Positions 22,134-32,738 of a stretch of 64,000 nucleotides of DNA are shown here, in pieces. Both the position numbers and the translations under genes were made by a program. Each line of letters begins with the position of its first letter. Positions within the stretch are counted from its first letter, which is position 1. The notes under the pieces are model-generated. The model was not told the origin of the DNA. It did not search any database and saw nothing but the letters and a program-made list of their open reading frames with translations. The stretch comes from Rhizophagus irregularis (Eukaryota > Glomeromycota > Glomeromycetes > Glomerales > Glomeraceae), in NCBI RefSeq assembly GCF_026210795.1, contig NC_089452.1, positions 3,162,001 to 3,226,000 on the forward strand. Direction: 5' to 3'.

Positions 22134-23301
22134 TAGAGCTCCGAATGGTTCCGGTTTGAACTGGGAACTGATCCGAAACTGACCAAAAATTCGGTTCAGT
22201 TCTCGGTTCAGTTTTGGAACTGGAACCGTTTGGTTCAGTTTGGTTCTATTTTATTTAAAAAAAAATGCGAAAATCAAAATAACTCAGTAACCAGTTAATG
22301 TATAAGGACGAGCAATAGCTCATTAGAATTGTCTCATCGAGACTCTTCGAATGGTGGTAAGATCATCTCTCTAGCCTTGATATATCATGAGATAATCAAC
22401 GCTAAACATATTTAATGAAACTAGTGATAGAATCGTATCTATTGATCTAGAGACATGATCTTGATTTCATTCGATAGGTCATAATGAGACGAATCTAATG
22501 AGCCTTTAATCATTTTTATATGATCACTACATAACGAGTTATCTTAATTTTCGCATTTTTTTAAATTTTTGAACGTCAAAAATAAAAATTCCGATCTAAG
22601 ATATGACTCATCTTCTACTGATTGTATTAGAACGATCTTTAGTTCATTAGAACCGTCTCAGCGAGACGATTTGAATGATGGTAAGATCATGTCTCTAGCA
22701 TCGGTATATCATGAGATAAATCATGCTAAGCAATTTTAGAAAATCAGCATTAGAAAGGTATCTATCAATGCTAGAGACATGATTTTACCGTCATTCAACT
22801 CGTCGCGCTGAGACGGTTCTAATGAGCTAAAGATCGTTCTAATACAATCAGTAGAAGATGAGTTATATCTTAGATCAGAATTTTTAATTTCTGACGTTCA
22901 AAAATTTAAAAAAATGCGAAAATTAAGATAACTCGTTATGTAGTGATCATAAAAAATGATTAAAGGCTCATTAGATTGGTCTCCAAGATCATGTCTCTAG
23001 GATCAATAGATACGATTCTATCACTAGTTTCATTAAATATGTTTAGCGTTGATTATCTCATGATATATCAAGGCTAGAGAGATGATCTTACCACCATTTG
23101 AAGCGTCTTGAGACGATTCTAATGAGCTATTGCTCATCTTAATATGATAACTGGTTGCCGAGTTATTTCGATTTTCATATTTTTTCTTAAAATCGAATAG
23201 AACTGAACTGAACTGGACGGTTCCGGTTCAGTTTTCATTCAGTTTCAGTTCCTACCTGAACTGGAAAAAAACCGCACTGAACTGACCCGTTCAGAGCTTT
23301 A
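22134..23301. mobile_element. hAT-type foldback element, 1168 bp
   Basis: The 8-bp duplication ATCTAAGC lies at 22126-22133 and 23302-23309. Ends are TAGAGCTCCGAATGG and, inverted, TAAAGCTCTGAACGG, fitting hAT termini. The whole element is one long imperfect palindrome with arms of about 580 bp and a centre near 22725; for example CTAGCCTTGATATATCATGA on the left is matched by its inverse near 23060. It is non-coding. A transcript would form a long double-stranded hairpin. Confidence 0.85.
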
Positions 23302-23309
23302 ATCTAAGC

Positions 23310-23990
23310 CCAGCCATTCATCAAACTTTTTTTATCTCACAATATTTTTCAGTTTCCTTTCTTTTTTGTATTGTGCCGGAACTCTATACTCAAAAATAAA
23401 ATTGTGATAATTATAAATGTTTCAACACTTTAATAAAATAGAATTTCAAAGAAATAAACTGGTAACTTTGTTCTACAAGACAAGTACTATTAAATTACCA
23501 GTCAGATTTTCAAAAAAATGTCTACATAAAAAGTTATAAGCGTTTGAAATTTGGTTATTTTTATATGATTGGCCCAAATTTGAAATAAAAAGTCACATAA
23601 ATGCATTTATTTTATGAGAATTTACATAATTCGTATTGACATTTAATTATTTTAAGGCTTAAAATGGCTTAAAATGTCCTTAATTTACTTAAAAATCTAA
23701 ATTCAACCCCATTTTAGCTTGATTGTTCTTAAATAAATACTACTTTCTGCTTTATTCTTTAGCCGATTTCCTTTTTTTTCCTTTTTTGTACATGCTCGTA
23801 TCTGTTTTTTCTAAAATTGTGAGTTTTATTGGCTATTATGCTTCTCACATGATAAATTAAAAATTTGAAACATTTTTGAGTATAGAATTCTGGCATCATA
23901 TATCATGTAATTATAAATTATCTAATAATTTTTATTAAGTATTTTAATGGTATGTAATTTATATATTACATTATGAAAAAAGCATTTTTG
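23310..23990. other. AT-rich spacer
   Basis: I see no gene, inverted ends or clear tandem structure. Confidence 0.5.
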
Positions 23991-24348
23991 AGTTACATCA
24001 TTAACCAATGATTTAAAAAGAACTTGTCAAATATGTTGCTCTTGTTTTCAAAGTCCAATACAAATCTCCTCATCATTATCAACATCTGTTTAAAAAACCA
24101 ATATGTTATCTTAATATTAAAACAAAAAGAATTAGTAAATAAATACTTATTCAACTTGCAACTAATAATTGTTGCCAATCCATAATATGATTTGAATCAT
24201 AGCATATGGATTAGTTCATTTGCTCCTAATATAATAAGAGTTAAATATTGACTAATAATATTGTTAGCCTGCCCAAAAACCTATTATATAATATTGGTAA
24301 TCCAACAGTTGGTAAAGTATTACGTGATATTTCAACATTTTTCAAATG

Positions 24349-24604
24349 CGCAAAATTGTAAAACCACCCTATGATTTTTAATTTGAAAATTTGATATTTT
24401 GAATTTTTCAAAAAGCAAGTTTAAATACCTATTTTTGTAATAACTTTAACTCCTTAAAATTAATAAAAATTTTAAAGTAATTTATTTATATTAAATCATA
24501 TGATATATTTTCTATTTTTATTTAAGGAGTTGAATAAACAGGTTTTTAATTTGATTTTTCAAATTAAAAAATCATAAGGTGGTCTTACAATTTTGCAATC
24601 AGCT
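24349..24604. mobile_element. MITE family 1, copy B
   Basis: Begins GCGCAAAATTGTAAAACCAC and ends GGTCTTACAATTTTGCAATC then AGCT. The interior is identical in plan to copies A and C, with a short internal deletion relative to A. Confidence 0.75.
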
Positions 24605-24879
24605 ATAATTATTTTCTTAATATAAAAGTAATAATTGCTAAATATATTTTGTATCAAGCGAAAATTATTTAAAAAATTACTTGTTTACTACCAAGTTTAT
24701 TACTACAAAAAAGCCAGAAAATAACGACAAAAATCAGTAATTGGAAAAAAAAAGCTATATCTAATTGAAAAAGAAAACTGATAATATGCAACTGATCAAA
24801 TCAAAATTTATAATCATAATTAGTCTAGCATATCATATAAGAGGAATTCTTGCGCATAGATTGATTCAATCAGTAGAGA

Positions 24880-25600
24880 ACATTTATTTTTATTTTATTT
24901 TATTTTATTTCTACAAGAGTAGTCAATAACAACCAATACATAATATAAGACAGTTTATAAGTAAATACCAAAAGCTAATATATGAGTAATTGCGTTGTTA
25001 AGGAACATCCAGCGCTAGGAGCTTAAATCCCTGGCCACCAGACCTCACCCTTAGATAAAGAGTAGAGCTATACCTAGGTAAAACTACACTGCCTAGTCTA
25101 ACCCAACCGCACTGGGTAAAATTAAAGGAATCAACTGAGGTAAGGCCCCTCTATAGCCAACAGATGTATAGAGCAAAATAAAATGTAAAAAAATACTGCA
25201 GCTAAAAATGCGCTATATTCTATTTAGAAAAATAACTATAACTAGGAATTAGACTAAATTAATTGTCATAATAAAGTTAAAATCTCTGCTAAAACCTCAC
25301 TATTACCTGGGAATTTCTTTGCCTTCTTCTGAGAGTTTGGGAACTTCAACTGGTTATCATCTTTAGCAGCTTTGGTTGAGGATTTCTTATCCTTCTTCTT
25401 AGGCTTATTATGATCCAAACTTTGTCCAGAAACACCAGACTTCTTATTCAGAAAAACTTGATGAGTATCTAAGGCCTTGAGTGTGGCCTTCCAATTCTTG
25501 AAATAGCCTACAAGTTTCCTCTTTCCTTTGCTTGTTTGTATAATTTTAAATGCACTAGCACCACATGACAGTGTTGGCAAGATGGCTTTTCTCCTGTTAA
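24880..25600 (-). mobile_element. 5'-truncated retroposon with (AAATA)n tail
   Basis: On the minus strand the sequence ends in repeated AAATA units (24882-24912), a LINE/SINE-type tail. Upstream is a balanced-composition 3' region (about 24990-25200, with CCTGGCCACCAGACCTCACC on the plus strand) and a 104-codon frame at 25266-25580 starting MPTLSCGASAFKI and rich in K and S (KPKKKDKKSSTKAAKDD). No reverse transcriptase is present. I cannot name the family; target duplications were not found. Confidence 0.5.
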
Positions 25601-25782
25601 ATCTTCATAAACTTTGTAAACATGCATTGATAAATTTAGAATCACTTCCATTTGTAAAAATTCTACAAAATGTTACAACTAAATAAAAAAAAAAATCAAT
25701 TTATGTTATACAATGATTATCTTCATCATAAGCATTAAACTCAAATTCATTCATTTCTCCAAATACACGTTTATAGGACATA

Positions 25783-25966
25783 CAGTCAAACCTTTATATA
25801 ACGATATGTCGGGACATATATAAAATTTTTAGAAAATATCGTTATATCAAAGTTATACCGATATTTATATGTCCTCACATATAGTGGGAAAATAAAATTT
25901 TATCGGTATATCAAGTTTTTAATAGTATATCGGTATATCAAATATCGGTATATCGAGGTTAGACTG
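25783..25966. mobile_element. 184-bp mariner-type MITE
   Basis: Ends CAGTCAAACCTTTATATAAC and, inverted, TCGAGGTTAGACTG, each bordered by TA. Repeated ATATCGGTATATC words fill the right half. No coding content. Confidence 0.8.
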
Positions 25967-26422
25967 TATCTACCATAAAATATTTAAATTTTGACATATG
26001 AATAGCTTGTAATTTAATCATACATAAAATAATAACATTTTCACTATCTGTAAATACTAAAAAATAATTATAATTGTATTATTATCTTTAAAATAAATTT
26101 ATTAAACTTTTTTTATTAATACTTACTAATTCTTTGAATATAATCACATAAATTTGCTTCATTTTAATTAAAAGCATGAACCACTCCCATAATTCCCTGT
26201 CCATGTGGATGTAATAATCTCTGTTCTTTCATTACAATATTACGAAATTTATCTCATTGAAGCATGAATATCTGATAAAACAACTTCTCCAAAAACTGCT
26301 TTTATTTTTATTAATGGACCTTTTTTGAAAATCAAAAGTTATTAAAAATAAAATAAAATAAAATAAAGAAAAAAATCAACAATTTATACCTGAAATTAAT
26401 TTTCGTGGAGTAGTATCACTTA

Positions 26423-26942
26423 CAGCAGATTGAAAAATTGTAAAACCACTCTATGATTTTCAATTTGAAAATTTGATATTTTGAATTTTTCAAGAATTAG
26501 TAAAAAAGCAAGTTTAAATACCTATTTTGGTAATAACTTTAACTCCTTAAAATTAATATAGATTTTAAAGTAATTTATTTATATTGAATCATATGATATA
26601 TTTCTATTTTTATTTAAGGAGTTGAATAAACAGGTTTTTAACTTGATTTTTTACTGGTTTTTGAAAAATTCAAAATACAGTGACACCTCTCTAACACCTC
26701 TCTAAGTGCACCCTCCTTGGAACCATAGTAAAAAAATAGTAGAATGTGCACTTAGAGAGGGTGTGCATTTATAGAGAGTAAAATATTAAGAGCTCTTATA
26801 AGTTGGGACCAGGCCCACCGTGCACTTAAAGAGAATTTATATAGTGCATGCACTTATAGAGGGTGCACTTATAGAGGTGTCACTGTATCAAATTTTCAAA
26901 TTAAAAAATCATAGGATGGTCTTACAATTTTGCAATCTGCTG
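26423..26942. mobile_element. MITE family 1, copy C, hosting another MITE
   Basis: The best-preserved copy. Ends CAGCAGATTG and CAATCTGCTG are inverted and flanked by TA on both sides, pointing to a Tc1/mariner-type source. Subtracting the 208-bp insert at 26678-26885 (plus its duplicated TA) gives a length near 310 bp, like copy A. Confidence 0.8.
26678..26885. mobile_element. 208-bp mariner-type MITE nested in copy C
   Basis: Left end CAGTGACACCTCTCTAA, right end TTATAGAGGTGTCACTG; TA on both sides. Inner words such as GTGCACTTATAGAGGGTG repeat. A half copy of the same family lies at 56541-56650. Confidence 0.85.
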
Positions 26943-27249
26943 TAAAAGATCATTTGAATTTTTAATTAAATTTTTTACATTTTCTTGTAAGTATTCGATG
27001 AGGAAGAAGTGGTAAATGTGAGTGAGTATTTTTTACAACTATGACTATTTATAGACATGATTTTAAATCTAATGGTTCATATTTATAAAATATAACATTA
27101 CATCCAATTTTTACAAGTGGTAATAGTTCAATTTTTCCATCATTAACGTGAGGGATTGCTATATAAAAATAAAAAAATTACTATTTAAAAAAAATTAAAC
27201 ATTAATTTGTTAATCATATAAATAATTACTTACGACTCTCTTTTAGGTG

Positions 27250-28110
27250 GTGTTAAAAGTGACCTGATGGAAAACATAGCTGTTAGTGATATAATAAATG
27301 ATAGGATAGTAACTAGACCTGACCCTTAAATATTTACTGTGGATGCTATTACTATTAGCATAAAAATATAGGAATTAGAGTAGTTGGACTGCAACATAGT
27401 AAATTAGTACACATTTTAACAAGGTTATTAGCATATTCAAAATCCTATCGTTAAAATCACTACTTACATACCTTAAAGGTGGTGTCCTGTTCTGGTCACT
27501 CTATGATACCATTACAAGTACTAAGAGCTTTACTGCAAGGGTTTAAGATGCTAGATAATCATCATAAATGGTAAAGTCCTTCTTTCCTTTTATGGTTGAC
27601 AGGTAGCAGCCAATATAAATGTTATCAACTATAGTAGTTAAAGGGTTCTTTAGGACCTGGCCTTCTAATATAGGTTATAACCATAAAGGTATATTTCTGA
27701 ACAGAATGGATAGTTCAGAAGTTCAACTCCCTATTGTATTCCTTTAAAGGATGATTCTGTATTAAGCTAAGCATCTTACTATCCAAGAGGTTACTACAAA
27801 ATATACTACTTGGAAATTACAACTGTATTATCAATGCTAAGTAGTCACAGGTTATAGTGGCCTTTAAGTGAGACTTAATACCTAAGATAGTGATATAAAA
27901 GGGTTTAGTTAAATATTTGGGTTATTTGACAAAAGTCTTCTGTGATTATAGTTTAGTGTGAGGTTAAAATATATATGAAGTAAGTAGCCTTACAAGTAGC
28001 CTGATGTGAGATATCCTTTATGTGTGATAAATATAGCTGTTGGTGATATACTACTGATAGTTCATAGATCATTTGTAGAATGATAGAATAAAACTGGACC
28101 TGATCCTTAA
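27250..28110 (+). repeat. Old SINE copies with heavy C-to-T style decay
   Basis: Aligns by eye to the intact SINE at 40448-41436. For example intact GGCTGTAGTGGCCTTTGAGT corresponds here to GGTTATAGTGGCCTTTAAGT, and CTGCATCATAGTGAATTAGT to CTGCAACATAGTAAATTAGT. Most differences are C-to-T or G-to-A. Two related stretches (27262 and 28010) suggest more than one copy. Confidence 0.65.
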
Positions 28111-28476
28111 TTAGGATTGATTGGAAAAGGATCATAAACAATATATAAAAAAATTTATATATATAATTTTTTTTTTATTTTATTTATTATAGATGCGATC
28201 TTGTCTTAATATAATTACGCCTACTTACATATACTAAACTTATAAAAATAAGAAAAACATAATACATATAAGAACCAGGCATTATGAAAAAGACTACTCC
28301 TCTAAAAGAAAAAGTCAACCTGTCACCTAGATGCTTATATCACTATCAAAGACAATGATACAACTAATTATTTTAGGTGACTGTCAAGATCTACCTAAAA
28401 ATTTGCCTAGTGACCACCCCAATAGAATGCTAAATCATTCTATTTGTTCCAATTAGTCTCACTCTGTTCTATTGTA
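28111..28476. other. Unassigned repeat-like segment
   Basis: Contains a T/A-rich block, then balanced sequence with the small palindrome AGAATGCTAAATCATTCT. Weak coding potential in either direction. Unassigned. Confidence 0.35.
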
Positions 28477-29427
28477 CAGTGGCCTACAAAAAGTCAGTGA
28501 GTACCCGTAAAATATAATAATCATTACACAAATATACTCCAATGTAAAGTTTTTTTTTTATTAATTGACTCACCTTTTGTATTATAAGTTAAGTTGATTA
28601 CCAAGTTGAATTATGCTTACTCTGAAAATTACATGAATTTCTGATTAAAATTAATTGTTATATTTTGAAATTTATTAAAATATTTAGATATTTTAATGGA
28701 AATCTATGGTAATAATTTAGCATTAAAATATTTGCTTTAAAACACTTAATTTTTTTTTAATAAAATTATTTGTCATAATTTACAGCATAATGATCACGAA
28801 GTATCATCAACATTAACAAAATAATTAGCAAGTTACACACGTTTGGCAAAGATATTTGGCATCTATTAATTATTTGTAAATTGTTAAATAAAGAATAAAT
28901 CATGATCTTATATTATGATTATAATAAAAAAGTTAGAAACAAATAGTCAAAATTTCCAACATTCATACAAAAAAAATTTGGCTAAATTTAATGCACTAGT
29001 TTTGCTAAATTCCGGTAAATAATCTGGTAGTGATCTACAAATGATCGGCAAATGCCAGTAAAAATGTTGTAACTTGCTGATCATTGCGTTAATACTGATG
29101 ATAGATACTTCATATAATGTTATAAATTATGGAAAATAATTTATTTAAAAAATAAAATATGATCAAATAAGTTAGTTTATCGTTGTATTAATACTAAAAG
29201 ATTTCTATTAAAAATCTAATTTTTTTCCAATAAATTTTAAATACAAAAATCAATTTTAATTAGAAGTTCGTGTAATTTTCAGAGTAGGTGTAATTCAACT
29301 TGGTGATCAACTTTACTTATAATACAAAAGGTGGGTCAATTAATAAAAAAAAAACTTTACATTGGAGCATATTTGCATAATGATTATTGTATTTTACAGG
29401 TACTCACTGACTTTTTGTAGGCCACTG
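28477..29427. mobile_element. Tc1/mariner-type foldback element, 951 bp
   Basis: Ends CAGTGGCCTACAAAAAGTCA and, inverted, TGACTTTTTGTAGGCCACTG, bordered by TA. Inverted similarity continues inward: TTATAAGTTAAGTTGATTAC on the left mirrors the right side, and paired words occur up to a centre near 28950. No transposase is encoded. It splits the Crypton-like gene. Confidence 0.85.
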
Positions 29428-29429
29428 TA

Positions 29430-30354
29430 CCTTCAATATCTTTATTAATACGAAGAAAAAAGTTTTCTTCTGTATTATTAGGCCGTAAACTCAAGTATTT
29501 TCTAATGTCATGACATGCTCCATATGTTTCTGGTTCATCTGGTGGAATAATATGAACAGGTTATTGATTAGAATTTGTTTGGTGATAATATTCTCCCTGG
29601 TGAGTTTTATCATGAATTGTCACAATGTTATATCCTCCATCATCACATTTTTTAAAATGGCTAGCCATAATACTATGATATGATCACCCTCTACGTGCCA
29701 TACAACATCCTACCCATAAAAAGACTCTCCTTAATAATCCATCTGGTAAATTACTTGATATATCAGGATGTTCGAAGATTTTTACCATTTCTTCATCAGT
29801 AAGAGGATCAGCTCCATTATATTCACCATTATTGATTTCTTCCAATTCTATCATTCTTGTATGTAATGTATCACGCACTATTCTAAATTCAAAATCCTCA
29901 TGTATATTGAATGGTTCTCTATCTTTAAACATTTCTTGATAAAACCGATTTATAGCATATATACCATTATACAGTAAGTTTACTTTGTATTCCTTTTTGT
30001 CTTTTATTTGAATAACTATAATGAATTCACATAACAACATTGCAATGGCCTTTTTGTCATAAAGGGTCATTAAATCTATGTTTGGTTGAGTATCATTTAC
30101 AAAGCTTTCAAATCTAGAAACTCATAAACGTGTATTTTTGTTAGTATTTTTTGGTTTGCGGAAGAGACATACTATTGTAAAGTTTCTATACAAAGACGAT
30201 CAAATGTTTCTTTATTAGACGATTTTGATAATGATTTGTGTATTTCAGAAAGTTGATTATTTTCTAAATGATTCAATCTTCCTTTTAATTCATTTATAGT
30301 GACAGTATCATTACTTGAATTTAATAATTCAGAGGCTTTTTTGAAACTAGACAT
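29430..30354 (-). pseudogene. Crypton-like tyrosine recombinase (DUF3504-type) remnant
   Basis: Starts MSSFKKASELLNSSNDTV at 30354. Past stops it continues as MTLYDKKAIAMLLCEFI at 30070, and contains ADPLTDEEMVKIFEHPD, LPDGLLRRVFLWVGCCMARR and, after a stop or shift, GGEHHSMMASHF. This is the pattern of the catalytic-core start in DUF3504/Crypton-derived recombinases, with the first catalytic Arg in the ARRGGEH segment. A later part reads GACHDIRKYLSLRPNNTEEN. The H-x-x-R and Tyr active-site half is missing because the foldback element and decayed SINEs lie where it should be. Family assignment is from memory of conserved words. Confidence 0.55.
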
Positions 30355-30494
30355 TTTATTTTGAAATTTAAAAAGGAGAGAAAAAAAAATGTAAAAATGA
30401 TTACAAATAGGGTATTTATATTTATTGATATTACACAATAAACTAAAATAGTCTAAAATAGTCTAAACTATATAAATGGCAGGGGATAAATTAA

Positions 30495-30615
30495 TTATCT
30501 CCTGGCTAATTGGAATAGTAAAATTTTACTTAGAATCAGAACATGATCGGCCTTCAGCCGATCATTTATCCAATCCTAGTAAAATTTTACTTATTCCTAA
30601 TTAGCCAGGAGATAA
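30495..30615. repeat. Compound 120-bp hairpin
   Basis: TTATCTCCTGGCTAATTGGA faces its inverse ending CCAGGAGATAA. Within it, AGTAAAATTTTACT, itself a palindrome, occurs once in each arm, and GATCGGC / GCCGATC forms the apex. No clear target duplication. Confidence 0.75.
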
Positions 30616-30945
30616 GTAATACATATCTGTTTATCCGTATTTATCTAATCTGTGACTAAAGGAACGGATATAGATAAATTATTACAGATATCCGAATATT
30701 CTATTGTTATTCATAATACAAATAATATCCGTAAAATTTGTTAAATCTGTTAGACAGATATATGATGAAATATAAAATAATTGTTCATGTAACTCAACTA
30801 AAATGTTTAATTCTTTATTATTTATAAATAACAAAACGAAAAATACAAAATTATATTCAACAAAATAAGAAACAATTACAGATTATGAAATATTAATCTT
30901 GAATTATTAAAAATATATTGTCATTTTTTAGAAAAATTCCGCCTG

Positions 30946-31464
30946 CTAAATTACAATTTTTTTAAGAAAAAGCAAGTGCTCAAATGTAGAATTTGATAAT
31001 TGGGTTCGCTTTACTGTCATCAAATTACTTGCATTGCTGAATAATCTCTCACTAGGTGTTGATGTAACAGGAATACATAAATATACTTTTGCGAGAATTG
31101 ATAATATTGGAAATCTTTTCTCATTTATTTTTCACCACTCCAGAGGGCAATAAACCCCCAAAAAATACATACAGATGTCATAAATGATTGGCAAGATTTT
31201 GGCCTAAAATAAGCAACTTTTCAAGGACTAGAATTATGATAATGCTGGCCAGTATCAAAATGAACAATAAAATTTAGGCTGGCACTATCTAAAAAAGGCA
31301 AGATTTTCATAAAAATTTTGGTTCTTTTTAAGCAAACTCAAATGTGACCTTTTTAACTCCTTTTTATGTATTTTTTAAGGTTCTAAAACAATCATTAAAC
31401 CGAATTTGTGAAATAGCTAAATAATCTGCTATTTCGTCTGATTCTTTAGTATTTTGCATAAATA
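30946..31464 (-). pseudogene. hAT transposase, C-terminal dimerisation domain
   Basis: The minus strand reads TKESDEIADYLAISQIRFND near 31450. An interruption follows (31151-31390, possibly a small element bounded by AAAAAATACATA words). Then come FPILSILAKVYLCIPVTSTP and SERLFSNASNLMTVKRTQLS and FEHLLFLKK, stopping at 30946. The P-S-E-R-x-F-S and FLK words are hallmarks of the hAT C-terminal domain. A TGA replaces a codon shortly before the domain. Confidence 0.8.
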
Positions 31465-31639
31465 TACAGTCAACTCTCTTTATAGTCACACATTTGAGAC
31501 AGTCCATATTTGGTGATTATAAAGAGATGTGACTATATAAAAAATTTCTTATATTTGTATATCATAATTCCGGCCAAAAATTAACATAATTTTAGCCAGA
31601 ATTATACTTAAAACTTTATTGTATCATAACTTCGCCAAT

Positions 31640-32110
31640 ATTAATCGTAGAGAAATGATCTTACCGCCATTCGATTCGTCTTGATGAGACAATTCTAATG
31701 GTATAAAATATGTCGAAATCCAATCACTAGATTAATTTCCGAAATTTTAAAAAATATTAATGGTTTTTGTGTAATAACTCTGTTAATATTAATCATAGAA
31801 AGATGATCTTACTACCATTCGATTCGTCTTGATGAGACGAATCTAATGGTATAAGATATATCGAAATCCAATCACTAGATCAATTTCTGAAATTAAAAAA
31901 TATTAAATGGTTTTTAAGTAATAACTCCGTCAATATTGATTACAGAGAGATGAGCTTACCACCATTCGATTTGTCTCGATGAGGCGATTCCAACGAGCTA
32001 TAAATCGTCTTTTACAATCACTAGGTACCGAGAAATCTAGCAAAATGTTAAATGGCGCAGTAAACGTAAATCAAGAAATATTATAATGCTGATGTTTAAC
32101 ATTTTGTTGA
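31640..32110. repeat. Three tandem satellite-like modules, about 140 bp
   Basis: Each copy contains GATGATCTTACCACCATTCG (with variants), TTCGTCTTGATGAGACGA and CCAATCACTAGAT followed by an AATAACTC..GTTAATATT word. A further copy lies beyond the retroelements at 41437-41520. The same words occur inside the hAT foldback element at 22134-23301. Confidence 0.75.
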
Positions 32111-32137
32111 ATAACTCGTCAGCCAGTGATCAGAAAA

Positions 32138-32601
32138 GGATAAAACTCAGATGCCTGCTACTTCCTGTCCGAGTGGTCACTACAAAGTATACAACTTGGG
32201 GTAAACAACTGTACTATTGGTGCTAGGTAATCGCAGGCTGTAGTGGCCTTTGAGTGAGACTTAGTACCTAAAATGGTGGTATGAAAGGGTACTAGATGGT
32301 TGATGTTACCTGTCGAAAGTCCTCCATGAAAGTAGATGCTCTCTAAAGGTCGTTAAATAAATTGAGTATCAGTATCATGCAATGGGTATAGGATGAGTAG
32401 GCGGCGTGTACCTAGCTTCAGATCAGCCTATAATGGCCCGATGGGGGATGTCTTCTATAGTGGTGCTGTTACCTTAGGAATTAAGTACTCGGTATAATGG
32501 TTGCCCATTGAAGATGATAAAACACAGACCCGAGATTAGTCTCATAAGAGGCAATGGGTGGTCTGGCCGTAAACACTAGCAAAAGGAAAAGGATAAAACT
32601 A
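32138..32601 (+). mobile_element. 5'-truncated SINE ending in AGGATAAAACT
   Basis: Matches the 3' half of the complete SINE (40988-41436) at about 96-97% by eye, starting at GATGCCTGCTACTTCCTGT. It is preceded by another AAAAGGATAAAACT tail and ends in the same tail, after which the LINE begins. Confidence 0.8.
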
Positions 32602-32738
32602 AAACTAACTCTCTCCTGTTGCCTTCACGACAATATTGCGACAAAAAAAATAAAAAAAATTTTTCGAAGTATTTTTATTATTTACTTTGTGTTATTACTA
32701 ACTATTACATATTTTAGTTCTCCCTTCTACTTTTAGCT

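Larger units (their letters stand above)
23991..27180 (-). pseudogene. Scattered remnants of a transposase-like gene, interrupted by small elements
   Basis: Minus-strand segments read, in order: AIPHVNDGKIELLPLVKIGC and THSHLPLLPHRIL (about 27160-26960); TTPRKLISG (26410); GPLIKIKAVFGEVVLSDIHA and LLHPHGQGIMGVVHAF (26330-26170); KYFMV then MSYKRVFGEMNEFEFNAYD (25990-25720); and RIFTNGSDSKFINA (25670). Motifs such as HTHPPPP-like, MxxKRV and RVFTN are those I remember from a repeated mycorrhizal-fungal transposase family, possibly Mutator-like; that memory is uncertain. MITE copies B and C, a 184-bp MITE and a retroposon interrupt it. No functional protein remains. Confidence 0.35.

Noticed and set aside
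28111-28476. Downstream half of the Crypton-like recombinase
   Set aside because: No His-x-x-Arg or Tyr active-site words are readable; sequence looks like a different repeat.
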